DNA of 64,000 nt. It comes from Lamellibrachia satsuma (lineage: Eukaryota; Annelida; Polychaeta; Sabellida; Siboglinidae). The translations under genes were made by a program, and so were the position numbers. The notes under the pieces were generated by a model. The model ran no database searches, was not told where the DNA came from, and saw only the letters and a program-made list of their open reading frames with translations. Positions 31,093-43,085 of the stretch are shown here, in pieces (positions within the stretch are counted from its first letter, which is position 1; every line of letters starts with the position of its first letter). The stretch is from assembly GCA_033239005.1 (NCBI GenBank), contig BSQZ01000009.1, forward strand, positions 2,718,252-2,782,251, written 5' to 3'.

Positions 31093-31312
31093 CGACGTGC
31101 TGGCTCTAGTGTCAACTACGACGTGCTGGCTCCAGTGTCAACTACGACGTGCTGGCTCTACTGTCAACTACGACGTGCTGGCTCTAGTGTCAACTACGAC
31201 GTGCTGGCCCCAATGTCAACTACGACGTGCTGGCTCTAGTGTCAACTACGACGTGCTGGCTCCAGTGTCAACTACGACGTGCTGGCTCTAGTGTCAACTA
31301 CGACGTGCTGGC
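31093..31312. repeat. 26-bp minisatellite, about 8.5 copies
   Basis: The unit is gacgtgctggctctagtgtc plus aactac, with few variants. It begins at the exact end of the 30-bp array. Confidence 0.93.
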
Positions 31313-31430
31313 TATGTGCTGTGTTTGGGGCAGTACGGTATGTGCTATGTTTGGGGCAGTACGGTATGTGCTATGTTTGGGGCAGTACGGTATGTGCTAT
31401 GTTTGGGGCAGTACGGTATGTGCTATGTGC
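31313..31430. repeat. Second 26-bp minisatellite, about 4 copies
   Basis: The unit is tatgtttggggcagtacggt plus atgtgc. It follows directly after the previous array and shares the 26-bp period but not the sequence. Confidence 0.93.
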
Positions 31431-31840
31431 GTCCCCGCTGTTCGCTCATAAGAACGAACCATTGCCTGAAAATAGAATGTATGAATCCGTATGAATGTAT
31501 TGGATACTAATTACAGTATACTGTCACCAATTAAGTTCGTGGTGTACACTGTTATACAGTTAATCGCACAAATTTTCCAATTGCGAAATACCAAATCAAA
31601 CTGCATTTGCATAAGTTTAGTCTGTCCAGTGTCGCTGAACGTACGATTTGGTTATTGGACGGTTCTTATAGGATATATATCAGCATCATTTTACACCATA
31701 GAATCGTCTATATTGGGGGACGTGGAAGGCTGGTGGTAGGATGTTCACAGAATTTAAATGTAACATTCGTCGAATTAACGTGGCAATATCATCACCGTTA
31801 CTGCATGAGTTTGTCATATATATGTGTGTTTGTATGTATG
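31431..31840. other. Intergenic, no gene recognised
   Basis: Nothing supported. Confidence 0.35.
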
Positions 31841-31874
31841 TGTGCGTGCGTGTGTTTGCGTGTGTGTGAACGTA

Positions 31875-32127
<253 letters not shown>

Positions 32128-32459
32128 ACTAGGAGAATAAGTATCCCACTTTATAAGGTGTTAGTTTCGCTGGGTACTGATACCAAGCAGATGTCGAGCT
32201 GCCAAGTGCCCATTCAGACGTAACAAGGGTTCCGTTAAACGAGTTGAATTTGCCTCGAGCGCACTAATGCAAACAGCACGGGGTGGATACCCCGCTGGTA
32301 TGGGCGGGAAGCTTCAAACAATGTGCTTGAATGGGAGATCAATTGAGCCGCCCTCTCACCGCGCCGGTTGGCGTTGCCCGCCACACCCTATTTGTCACGG
32401 TTCTAACACACTGTGACAACGGTGACTATTCTACCGGAGACAATACGCTCGCTGTTTGC

Positions 32460-33015
32460 CAAAGCCCGCCAGACGCATACCGACTTTTAGTCGCCAACAG
32501 TTTGTTTGCCGACAACTACCCATCGGCCGACCGATGTCCACAAAGTTTTGCCAACTGTTGGTGGAGAACAGACATTAACGACTACATTGAATTGCCAAAG
32601 TAAAACGTAGTCGCAAGCTTGTGGTCAACTGAAGAACCGGTGTGTGAATGGCGTGCTTACATATCCTACCGTGAACGGTGACGACTGCTACCTTTCTCGA
32701 CGTGATAACAATGACAGCACACGTGGTTTTAAAGATGAATCACCTATAAGAAGGCGTGTCGCGGTTAACCATAAAGAAAATGTTGTAATTTTAACCACAT
32801 CAACATGTTTAGCCCGCCACACACATACCGACTCTTTGTCGCCAACAGTCTGTCTGTCAACAAATAATTGACAACTACCCGTTGACCGATCGTCAGCCGA
32901 CCGATTTTTCAGATGCCAGATGTCCACGAAAACTGTTGCTAACTGTGGAGAACCTAAACATGACAACTACCATGTTGACAACTGAAGAATCGGTATATGT
33001 ATGGCGGGCTTTAGA
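32460..33015. repeat. Pair of direct repeats, about 190 bp each
   Basis: 32464-32660 and 32812-33015 share gcccgccacacacataccga, ttgtcgccaacagt, gacaactacccgt, gccgaccgat and ctgaagaaccggt-like phrases in order. Each copy has an internal inverted pair around gccaacagt/actgttgg. Probably two copies of a short foldback element. Confidence 0.7.
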
Positions 33016-33336
33016 ATCATGCTTGCAACGGTCTGGAATGTAGATAATTTGAAATCTCGCCAGTATTCTAAGTAACAAATATAGGTAGTTTATTAAAACA
33101 TTTGAATGTATTAACAACTTTCCAGAGAAGAAATAGAATTCCTGTTGAAGAACAGGAATGTTACAAAAGGGTCGGCTGGTAACTGGTGGCAAGTACAATA
33201 AATTGATGAAAGACTAGATGTGCAGACGCATGTTTGACATGATGGTGTTAAACGAAGACGGAAAGTGCGCGGGGTATTTTGGGAGACATTAGCAAATGAC
33301 ATAATGTATTGCAATAACTAGAAATATACACATCAT

Positions 33337-34045
33337 ACGGACGGGATAACATGGTAGTTCACGTTATACTGGCCGTTGTAGTAGAGTCTAGCGACGCCTT
33401 GCCCTTGTATTACGTATAACTTCGGACAATCGACGTTATACCACAATTCTTTCAAGTTCTCTGTGTTGTTTAATATTCATAGTTTAAATAAACTAATAAG
33501 AATTTGTAAGTTAATAAAATAATAATTGGTAAGTTTAACTAACATTGACTGTTCTTATTATATTTTAATGTTTTGAGTACCCTCAAGTGCTCTTGATATT
33601 TATCTAATACACCATTGTATGGTATTAGAGAATAAAACTTGAACTTGAAGAAAAGACGCATGACGTTGTTAAGAATTGTAGGGCCTACGTAATTGTTGGC
33701 GTGGCGTTGCGGACCATTGTATGTAATAGGCAAAAAGGATAATTCGATTGTTCATAGACAGGGTAATAGCTGGGTGAATTTCGACAAAGAAAAACTGAGA
33801 CGAACCGACCGTGATGTCGTAGATGACCCGACATTGGTGTCGTAGATAACCCGACCGTGGTGTCGTAGATGACCCGACCGTGGGTCGTATATGACTCGAC
33901 CGTGGTGTCGTAGATGACCAGCCGTGATGTCGTAGATGACCCGACCGTGGTGTCGTATATGACCCGACCGTGGGTCGTAGATGACCCGACCGTGGGTTGT
34001 AGATAAACCCTGACAGTTTGACGCCCGAGATGCAAAGTGTCTAGG
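33337..34045 (+). mobile_element. Unclassified non-autonomous repeat family, rearranged copy
   Basis: The left end (acggacgggataacatggta) and right end (cctgacagtttgacgcccga then gatgcaaagtgtctagga) match copies at 24929 and 41707. The middle is replaced by unrelated sequence and by a tandem array (33806-34010). Confidence 0.55.
33806..34010. repeat. 23-bp minisatellite, about 9 copies
   Basis: The unit is gtcgtagatgacccgaccgt plus ggt, with 20-23 bp length variants. The unit resembles the mobile-element sequence just 5' of its conserved tail in copy B (cgtgggggtcgtagattaat). Confidence 0.9.
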
Positions 34046-34046
34046 A

Positions 34047-35105
34047 CAGTGGTTTTCAAACTTCTTTGCACCATGACCCCTTTTTCACAGATTGTCTTCA
34101 TGACGACCCCCCATGCATACTGATTCCAAAACAACTACTATTTACTTTACAACCAAAGGTAGAAGAAGAATACGCCTTTATTTGAATCATACTTTTACAT
34201 ATGTTGCACAAAGAAATGTTAATTTTTATCAGTTCAATGATATGACTGATGCTGCAAAACACCGACAAGCTTCTTGATTCTGGGTTATTTGAAATCATAT
34301 TTTAGTGATGTTGCACAAAGAAATGTCAGTTTTAATCAGTTCAATGAAATGGGTGATGCTGCGTAACATCAACAAGCTTCTTGGTTCTGGGTATTGCTAC
34401 TGCGACAGCACATCAGAGGTCATGTTCCATCTGCAGCCTATTTCGAAATTCCGTTTTGATGCGTAAGATCGGAGAACGCAGCCTCACAATGGTAGGTTGA
34501 GGCGAATTGTAGGTCCGAGATTTATGACTCGATATTTCTGGGAAGCATCTTGTGAACTCTAGTTCCAAGGCTGCCAGATGCCAAATGATCAAAGTCTGCG
34601 TCGCGCCATCGCATTCCTCAGTAACTTCTGATACTGTTTCCAGCACAGCAAAGTTACCCAATTTAATTTTGCGCCTCCAATTTTTCAACTTGTGAACGAA
34701 GGCTTTTATCTGCTCAACAAAATCGATGATCAAGCTTTCTTTCCCTTCGAGTTAAGCACTCAGAGAGTTCAACTGTCTGACAATGTCCACGGGGTAGGCC
34801 AGTTGTGATACCCAGTCATCCTCTGTTCAAGCTAAGAGCGGATCCATTTTGTTTTGGATACTTTGTAGCTTGATTTCTTCTCCGAGTGCGAAAAACACGT
34901 TAGACAACATTGCCTGTGGACAGCATGTTCAGGATGCTTTGACTGCAATTGTGATTTAATTAAGCTTGCTAGGCTGCAGCGCTTCAGTTGCCAGGACTTT
35001 GTAGAAAATCACACATTGGTGTTTTACAACTCCTCTCTCATTCATGCTTGTGAAACCGAAATTCAGGTAGCTGTCCAGATAGGTGCGTTTCTTGCTAGAC
35101 GCCAT
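34047..35105 (-). pseudogene. Deleted hAT transposase (ZBED5/SCAND3-like)
   Basis: The minus strand starts with ATG at 35105 and reads MASSKKRTYLDSYLNFGFTS, then QCVIFYKVLATEALQPSKL, the BED-finger entry typical of this family. After stops and a deletion it resumes at about 34860 with LAYPVDIVRQLNSLSA and then a 106-codon frame (34413-34733: FVEQIKAFVHKLKNWRRKI, FAVLETVSE, LELEFTRCFPEI). The terminal inverted repeat start cagtggttttcaaacttc lies at 34047. Most of the catalytic core is missing. A tandem repeat of about 120 bp around the tgttgcacaaagaaatgt motif sits at 34190-34390. Confidence 0.72.
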
Positions 35106-35397
35106 GCTGTCTTGACTACACCTACTAAAATTGGAAATAAAATATATATTTTTTTAGTATACTTGGAACGTAGCACAACAATTTATAAACAAGAGCATCT
35201 CCATAGGTGTCAGATCGCCTTAAAATAGCATTACCACCCAAAAATTATTAACTAAGCAATTCTATTCCACAATTCTATATTTACAATGGTTATTTTACAT
35301 TTTATTTTTAAAACAAATCGTTCTATTGTATTTTTATTTATCTACATTTACTGCATGTGTATGCAGACGGGGTTTTAAATTGAAATAAATGTACAGA
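35106..35397. other. Intergenic, no gene recognised
   Basis: AT-rich, nothing supported. Confidence 0.35.
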
Positions 35398-35575
35398 ACA
35401 AGCTGGATAATTCGAAGTGCCCGGGACCATCAAAAACCCTTTGAGTTATTAGGAGTTCGATTTATCAGAAGCTCTGGATAAAGAAGGCTTCGGGTCGGGA
35501 TCTGACGAGAACTTCGAATTATCCAGCTTTTCGAATTAACCGACTTTGAATTAAGTGGAGTGCCGTCCGTGCACT
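35398..35575. mobile_element. Palindromic pogo-like MITE
   Basis: aagctggataattcgaagt (35400) is answered by acttcgaattatccagctt (35512). Outward on the right are ttcgaattaa and ttgaattaagtggagt, then gcactg-ta. TTCGAA/attatcc-rich ends with a cagtgc...TA border resemble pogo/Tigger-type terminal repeats. No coding sequence. Confidence 0.65.
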
Positions 35576-36460
35576 GTATAATAATCCAGATAAACGTATT
35601 TTCGTTTCAATCCGCCAGGTGGCACTAGTGATAAAGACAGTTTCCAGAATTCTCGTAATTCGGCAGTTATGCCAGCTAGGTAGGCCTACCAGCAACCACT
35701 AGTAATACTCGTGTGAAATTCGCGAAAATGAAATATATTTCATCTTTTTATATAGAAAAACACACCCAATCCCCATAACCCTCAATTTCGACCAAGTCCG
35801 GTGGTAGATCCTGAAATGTTGTTGTGTTCGGGCAAAACGGCCCCTGGAAGTAAGACGCCACCCCCACCACGTACGCAAAATATAAAACTCTGAACGTCCC
35901 AAAATCTGGTGCAAAATGAAGCTAATTATCTTCTATCTGATACACATCCCGAGAGCTCAGCAACACGAGACAGGCGTAAACAAATCAGTGTGTTTTAAAA
36001 GTTTTATACGCACTATTATATGTAATATAGTATAATATTTTGCCAGTAGTAAAGGGCTGAAACTCACAATATATAACGTTGTGAATCATTTATTTAATTG
36101 GTGACATGATAATATTATTAATCAGTTGACAGGTCAAACAATGCAAAATGGGCAATTGTATGTTGTGATTTGTATACATCGTGTTGTGTTGTGTGTGTGG
36201 GGCCAGACAGTCCCTACGTCTCAGCCCACACACATATGGTTACAATGTATCAAATGTATTACACATGCCCAATCATGTTTATTATATTTAATATAATATG
36301 AACATTGCATGATTTACGTTCTGTTAGCCTGTTGGCTGTAATTATGATGGAATATTACTAAACCAATATTACATTATGTATGGATTGCAAGGTATATATT
36401 ATATGTTAGCTCTTATTTAAATGTTACAACCATAACGGCCTGATATATTACTATTATGCC
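35576..36460. other. Intergenic, no gene recognised
   Basis: AT-rich; an open frame on the minus strand (35699-35914) is not recognisable. Confidence 0.35.
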
Positions 36461-36463
36461 ATC

Positions 36464-36685
<222 letters not shown>

Positions 36686-37149
36686 AAAATAGTTTTCCAA
36701 TTGGTAACACAGAACAGACATATCCGTCCATAATGTGAACACATTAAATACAAACTAGTTTAATGATGTACAATTTGAAAGTTTTCCTTGGGGGGCCGCT
36801 GCCCCAGGTTACCCTACATGAAATATTAACTTTATTCATTTATTCAGCGCTAGCAGCTTCTAAAATTTCACACAACACACGTTATCAACACTCTTTAAGG
36901 GAATTAATCCTATTGTAGTACATTGTTGGTGCCTCAGTATGGAGTGGGTTAATCTGGTACATAATTTGACGCTTTGAGTTCTTATTGGTTCATAGTTTAA
37001 CACGTACCCGGTGACTAAACACGATTTCTGATAGGTTCATAATTTGACGCGTAACTAAAACGTCCATTGGCCTGCAAAAAGGCAATCGTTAGAATGGGGG
37101 GCGTCACGCGAACGGGAGCGAGTTGGATCTGGTGTCGCCACCTACCAAC
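36686..37149. other. Intergenic, no gene recognised
   Basis: Three short related phrases (cataatttgacgc...) at about 36958-37040 look like a degenerate 70-bp repeat. Confidence 0.4.
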
Positions 37150-37485
37150 AAACGTGGGGCGCGGTGGTCGAGTGGTAGAGCGGTAGAGCGTCGGACTTTC
37201 GGTCGAGGGGATCGGGGTTCAAAACCTGGGCAATTTCGTTCACCCCACTTTGCCCGTGTTTTTCGGAAGAGACACTAAAACCCGTTGGTCCCTGCATACC
37301 TGCATGGTGTCTATGCCTGGGGAAGTAAAAAGATCCCACACAGGGGGTAAATATATGTAACATATGCCGTGGACTCAAAGAGTGGTGGTCTCTATCTCTA
37401 ACCCACCGATTCCCGGCGCGTGAGAGGCACCGAGCAGGACTTACAACGCTCTCAAGAAGCCCAGTCCTTGACAGGAAGAAGAACT
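37150..37485 (+). mobile_element. tRNA-derived SINE, copy B (longest)
   Basis: The tRNA-like head has an A box (tggtcgagtggtagagc) and a B box (gggttcaaaacc), the body ttcgttcaccccactttgcc and gtgtttttcggaagagacac, and a 3' part gatcccacacagggggtaaa onward to cagtccttgacagg. Pol III promoter boxes and a shared body across three loci define a family. Resemblance of the body to conserved SINE core domains (Nin-DC/Meta type) is from memory and unverified. Confidence 0.75.
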
Positions 37486-37827
37486 GGCTAATAATATCAC
37501 TGATGTTTACTACAAAATAACCAATGTAAATTTACAAGTAAATGAAAACTTTTAAAAAATGGCAAGTACACGTTTTGGTAGATGTTGATTATCAGCAGCG
37601 GATCCGAGAGGGGGTTCTTATGCAAGCAGCCATGCAGCTAATATTAACCCTTCTGTAAGTAGAACGACACGCCCCCCCCCCCGTTCGTAAGTAGAACGAC
37701 ATATGACTTACGACTGACTGAGACCCCCCCCCCGCCAACAAGCCCAGATCCGTCCCTGATTATAGACGTGCTGTACAGGGCATTATTTTACACTTTGACA
37801 ACAATGTATAATGAAGGCGGTGTGGCT

Positions 37828-38025
37828 GGAAGTGGGAGGTGGGATGTACTGGTCCTAAACATTGATGGATGGTGTGAGGTTGATCTCAAACACATGTAGG
37901 ACGTGGACTCTCAAAAATGGCGGGAGGTGCGAGATTGGCCCCATAAACAGCTAGGTGGGAGATGGGAAGTTGGCCCCCAAAAACAGGTGGGAGTTGGGAG
38001 GCTAACAGTTGAGACCCCTGCCACG
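37828..38025. repeat. Dispersed G-rich gtgggagg repeat copy
   Basis: agtgggaggtgggatgtact, gcgggaggtgcgagattggc, acaggtgggagttgggaggc and so on. Reverse complement orientation of the 27.5 kb copy, same orientation as 238-330. Confidence 0.7.
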
Positions 38026-40499
38026 CCCCTCTATAATACATAAATCACTCACACGTATCAAAATATCATAATGTGTGCATAATATATATAATTCTAAATA
38101 TTCGTGACGTCGACAAATCTGACATAATTACGGGACATTTTCGTCGGCGTCTTTTACACCCAGCGTTTACATAAACAGCCGCAGTATGTCTGTCTGGAAG
38201 GTATGCGACATAAATAGAGTGACCGGTTTCACGTTACAGGGATATGCAAAACTTATCAACTCAACAACCAATCAACAATTGCCGTCACATCTAAATTGAG
38301 ATTCGACCAGCTGGGCTCCGAGCTGGGAGTAGCCGCCGAACGATTGAGGCTCCCTACGGTCACCGTAAAACACCACGCCGAAATAACGTTCGCGGGGTGG
38401 GTACATACATATATAATGTGTTCACTCGGATCCTTTCTCATGGTGACTTTTCATGAATGTACACAACGCATCATCGCAGTTTATAATTGGTAATTAATCG
38501 GTAGCGTACACACGCACAGCATTTTACCAGCCGATAAATTTTATCACCGACGTGTAGACCCTCATCCCGACGCAGAGGGAGCCAGCCCCTTGCGATATCT
38601 TTCCTTCCCTTGCGGCGTCTCTCCGTTTCGTGTATGGTGCCGGCTGCTGGCGCTGGCTTTGACCTTGGCAACGGGCATCCTCTGGTAATAGCGTCTTTTC
38701 GGAGACATGACGTCTGTCCTGAGATAATTCATTTGCCGTTCGTGTGTCGACGAAATAAGCAGCGTCAGATTTGTTATTAGTGCCGTCGGTCACGTGACCA
38801 CAATTTTTTTGGCGGTCGACGCCGAGCGAGGTCGCAGTAGTAACTGGAATACTGCATTCGTCTTCCTGGACAAAGTTTCGTGGTAAGTTGTGTAACTTTA
38901 GTGTTTATGCATACAATTCCACTTTCCATGTTTGAAGAAATAACTGTTTGTTGCATTAAGCCGTACCTTGAGTGTCATATGATTCGATGGACTAGGTGCT
39001 ATTTGGATGCGATCAAGACGCCGAATTTGGTTCGCAAGTTGCCGACGCCGATATGATACGCAGGCCATAACTGCGTAAGGCCGCGTCGCGAGCCTACACA
39101 AGTCTATTATACAAATATCTGTTTTGAAGTAAATACAACAGATAAATTATACAATTAACCGAATATGTTTGTTTTAATATGAGAAGGTAAAACTGTAGGT
39201 ATAAAGGTGTATTAGTCTGGCCGAAATTAGTAACGATATTAAAAATGTTACCTAATGTTTTGGATGCTAGTAATACTACTAGTATACTGGTCGGTGTAGT
39301 TTTCAACCTACTTAATAGAATATGCCTTTTTAAAAAAAAATCTGGAGACATTTTGTGTGCAAGAGTGCGATATACCAAATCATTAACAGCTACCTCATCT
39401 ATACAATGCAAACAAATTATTAAAATAGTTGTTTTAAGTGAAAAACTTACAAATATTAAATACCCGAGCCATCTCACGCAAGACAAGGAAACCGGCGGAA
39501 TTCAACCTATATCTATGGCAAGCCGTACAGACAATCTTTTTATTTTACCACTTTGTTCCAATTATTTAAACTTTTTATAACAATCAGGCTTGTCATAGCA
39601 CTTTATAAAACACATACACATACTTGTATGGAATAATTATAACGTTAATGTAGTACATTTTAATTATTCCTACTTTTTTGACAAGACTGGCTTGCCATAC
39701 ATCTACCACCAAAGGGCGATTATTGTCACATGGCCAAGAACGAGACACGTGTCAGCAGACACTCAATAATAATGTCTGGTAAGCATGCAAAGTCGGTGTT
39801 TTTTATCAAAGTATGAATATCATAAAAGTGTTGCGTGTTATATTATATATCAAAATATATTTTGCTCTGCATCGTTATTGTCGTAAACAGACGCAGTGAC
39901 GTTTCTAATGCGATATCATGCGTGATTTGATTTCAGTGGGTTGAAAACAGGAGTGGCTTGAAAACTGCACCAGTAACTATAATGTGTTCTTTGCATCAAT
40001 TCTTTATGTTTCAGGTTCAAAACGGACGTATATTTGAAAAAAATATTGTGTTTTTGCACACTTAGTGCCCAAAACAATGCTATACTGGCAGTATCCTGTA
40101 TTGTTAATATGGCGATCATCCGAAATGTGCTGAAACAATATCACGGTGGCATCAGAACCGGAAAGGCGATTTCACTGACAAATATCTTGTACTGCAGTAA
40201 AAGAAAAGACAAAAAAAGAAGAAAAAGTGCAATTTAATGTTATGAGAAACTCTAAAAATCAACAATTTAATGTTAAAAAAACCCCCAAAAAATAAATCGA
40301 ACCACAAGTGTTTGTTGCTAGGGTTGGGCTAAATTACAATGGTCCATTAAAGTTACAAATAGAAACATTATCATAACAGTTCAATTACAGCATTCTAAAA
40401 TTAATTAATTACATTGTAATTGTAATTAATTATAAACTGTGTAATTATAATTGAACTCAAGTTACCGAACTCTGTTTCCTGTTGTGATAACTGACACGA
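38026..40499. other. Intergenic, no gene recognised
   Basis: No domain was recognised in any frame. Frames at 39094-39486 and 39245-39580 overlap on opposite strands in AT-rich sequence. From 40360 to 40440 there is an attaattaca-rich palindromic stretch. Confidence 0.35.
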
Positions 40500-40507
40500 A
40501 GTAACGT

Positions 40508-40795
40508 TAGTGAAGGAACAGTGTAGAATATATATCAGACAGTACTCATTCTCACAGAGGACAATACATGAATGGAACAAACTATCTACAGATTGTGTAA
40601 ATGATGCTAACATCATGAATATGTTTAAAAACAATAAGCAAATATCTCAGAAGGGTGGGTTACCCATAGATAAACCAATGGCTTTCTCTTGATAAACCAA
40701 TGGCTTCCTTGTCCACTTGCCATCTGTTTTTTTTTTTACTTTGGAAGGCAATCTTGTTAATTATTGTCTTGTTACATCTTGTTAAGCCATGGTTG
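40508..40795 (+). mobile_element. CR1-like LINE, 3' terminal fragment
   Basis: The plus strand encodes VKEQCRIYIRQYSFSQRTIH and EWNKLSTDCVN, the end of the same reverse transcriptase as at 6 kb, then the 3' untranslated landmark (accaatggcttccttgtcca) and the terminal atcttgttaa repeats ending at 40792. It lies immediately 5' of the Ig exon, so its 3' repeat forms the end of that exon's upstream intron. Confidence 0.82.
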
Positions 40796-40822
40796 ATGTG
40801 TGCCTTCAGCGCCTGCTGTCAG

Positions 40823-41107
40823 TCCGAGCGCTACACAAAATGACTGATTCGGAGGAAGTGGCTGTGGTGGGCGCAACCCAACATTTCGAGTGCCAGGTGA
40901 TTGGCTACCCACTGCCAACTGTCACCTGGTACAAAGATGACACGGAGATCACACGTAATCCACGGTACAACATCGCGTTTGATGAAGACCACGGAGTCAT
41001 CACTCTCGTGATAAGGAATGTAACAGCCGTGGATGAGGGCTCGTATCTGTGCCGTGCGGAGAACTCGGAAGGTGTGGCATCCACAGCGTCTTACCTGGTG
41101 GTTAAAG
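40823..41107 (+). CDS. Isolated I-set immunoglobulin domain exon
   Basis: The frame contains FECQVIGYPLPTVTWYKDD (first Cys and the W), a strand region ending GVITLVIRNVTAVDEGSYLC (second Cys in the D-x-G-x-Y-x-C motif) and AENSEGVASTASYLVV, one complete I-set domain. Using the acceptor gcctgctgtcag the exon is phase 1 in and phase 1 out, the normal symmetrical Ig exon; an acceptor at 40809 (gtgccttcag) is possible but gives phase 0. The donor is aaag|gtaagt. Giant muscle proteins (titin, MLCK, SPEG, palladin families) have very similar domains. Neighbouring exons were not found in this window, so the parent gene is unknown and could extend beyond the window or use exons I missed. Confidence 0.82.
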
Positions 41108-41129
41108 GTAAGTCTGGTTGTCAAAGGAA

Positions 41130-41370
41130 TGTCTCCATACATGTTTGAAAGGCATGCCTGTTAAATGATAAAATGTATGTTTTTAATAGCTAGTGAATGT
41201 GTCATACCCAGGGGTGAGATTTAGCGGTCGCCCGGTTGCCAGTTGCGCCCATACATGTTTGAAAGGCATGCCTGTTAAGGGTAAAATGTATGTTTTTAAT
41301 AGCTAGTGAATATATCATACCCAGGTGTGAGATTTAGCGATCGCCCGGTTGCCAATGGCGCCCAAAAATA
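41130..41370. repeat. 117-bp tandem segmental duplication
   Basis: The stretch from catacatgtttgaaaggcat to gtcgcccggttgcca occurs twice (from 41131 and from 41248). It includes host intron sequence plus the left end of the adjacent element. Confidence 0.82.
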
Positions 41371-42893
41371 GCTTCGGGCGACTTAAATTTTTGACTTCAG
41401 TAGCCCGCATGGTAACTCAAAATATTTACGGAGCTGCAATATTTTAGACCCAGCAAAAATAAACGGAATGTTAATAAACATCTCAAAAGTGTTGTCCTGG
41501 CTATATGTTAACCATAAATCGTGTGTTTGTGACACGTTTGACATTGCAAGAAATGTTGCCAAACCGTAGCCGAAGCGATATCAGTATGGAAAATTCATTG
41601 TATTTTTAATCAACCACATCGATGCTCAACATGTAACTGAATAGTCATTCTACATTGAAATAATAACCGGTCATGTTAATAGTCTTAGTGCCGCGTGGTG
41701 CTATATATACTAGCAAAAATGCATGTCCCAAGGACCGGATTATGTGGTAGTTTATATGTGACATTCATGATAGCATTGTTTACCAAATGCCTCAGGCTAA
41801 TATGCTATCAATACGCTTGAATGTATTACCAGAAACAACCGTGTCACGCACGTGATGCAATACTCATTGCATGTTCAAAAAGTGGAATGTCGCATGAATT
41901 TAGACCCGTGGGGCATGGATACTTGTGTTGGTTGTAGAATAGTAGAATACCTGCTTTCTACTGTCTTTTTATTGTGTGTTGGCCCTCGGTCTGGGACCTC
42001 AGGCCAAGGTCGCGTGAATTTAGACCCATCGACACTTGTGTTGTTTGTAGACTAGTAGAATATCTTTTTATTGTGTATTGGCCCTCGGTCAGCGACCTCA
42101 GGCCAATACGTGGGTGGGTGCTTTCTACCATAATTAATATAAACTGCTCAGATGGCGCTACATACTCTCAAACGGTTTACCTACCGAAGTATTCGCCGCA
42201 GCGCGTGTGGTTTCTGCGATTGTTGGAAGTTAACGTTTTATGCAGCAAACATTTGATTACCATAAAAACCACTTGATATATGGGGTATTTAAAAAAAATA
42301 AAGGCGTTACGTTTCATTCGTGGGGGTCGTAGATTAATCCATGAAAGTTTGGCGCCCGAAGTGCAAGCCGTCTAGGAGGAAAATGTGAACATAACCACAT
42401 ATAAACATACATACATAAAAACATACGCTATCTCAATTATACTTAGATATAATTATCTCCATTGTGTGTGGAGCGCTTCTGGTGAATTAATCGGGAACCT
42501 GGTTAAAATTTCTCTAGGCTATGGTAAAATCAGGTCCTGAAAAAAATCAGCAAAACTGTTCTGTTCACAGGACCTGATGTCCTGTGACGCTTGGAGACTT
42601 TTCATGTAGACTGTTGGTGTAACATGTTATGAAAGAAAAACAACCTGTGTATACTGTATTTTATTCAGTATTATGTATCACATTCTATTGATCCTGCCTT
42701 GAAAATAAATGTTTCAAAACTGTTTGTTTGTGATGTTTTTTATTTGTCGTTGATGTCGTTCATACATTCTATCTTCAAAGTATTTGCTTTCTATCATCAA
42801 AGTATTGATTAGCAAGTGGGCTACCTAAGAAGCTGTCGGGCTACTTCCCTTTGCAAGGTTGGTTCTTCCATGACTTGCTAAATCTCACTCCTG
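41322..42893. mobile_element. Non-autonomous TIR element with 6-bp target duplication
   Basis: Left end caggtgtgagatttagc and right end gctaaatctcactcctg form an inverted pair. The flanks are catacc on both sides (41316-41321 and 42894-42899). Subterminal sequence also mirrors (agcttcgggcgact / gctgtcgggctact). CAGG-type ends suggest a hAT-like or related DNA transposon. There is no transposase. Another repeat (41707-42445) is nested inside. Confidence 0.75.
41707..42445 (+). mobile_element. Unclassified non-autonomous repeat family, copy B
   Basis: Matches 24929-25440 from ctagcaaaaatgc to the cataaccacatataaacata tail, with an internal local duplication of the ttggccctcggtc...cctcaggcca segment (41979 and 42080). 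It is nested in the TIR element, so it inserted later. Confidence 0.75.
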
Positions 42894-42899
42894 CATACC

Positions 42900-43085
42900 T
42901 AATATTTAGTGAAAGGTAACACTTGATGGCTCAGTGGTTAGAACATCGCACTCTCAATCAAGAGAATCAGAATTTCAATTCTCTGCAGACCTCGACATTA
43001 ACACTGGTCTGCTGGCCTGATGCCCTTTTTGGAGCTGTTGGAACAGTTTTCATATTTCACTGGCCCGGTGGGCCACCATAGTTTC
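42900..43085 (+). mobile_element. Possible tRNA-derived SINE, decayed
   Basis: ttgatggctcagtggttaga and acatcgcactctcaatcaag resemble a tRNA head with an A box; the B-box position (aatttcaattct) is degenerate. It does not share the body of the 27/37/58 kb family. Confidence 0.45.

Noticed and set aside
42912..42985. Functional tRNA gene
   Set aside because: The A box looks good but the B box and acceptor stem do not pair; listed only as a possible SINE.
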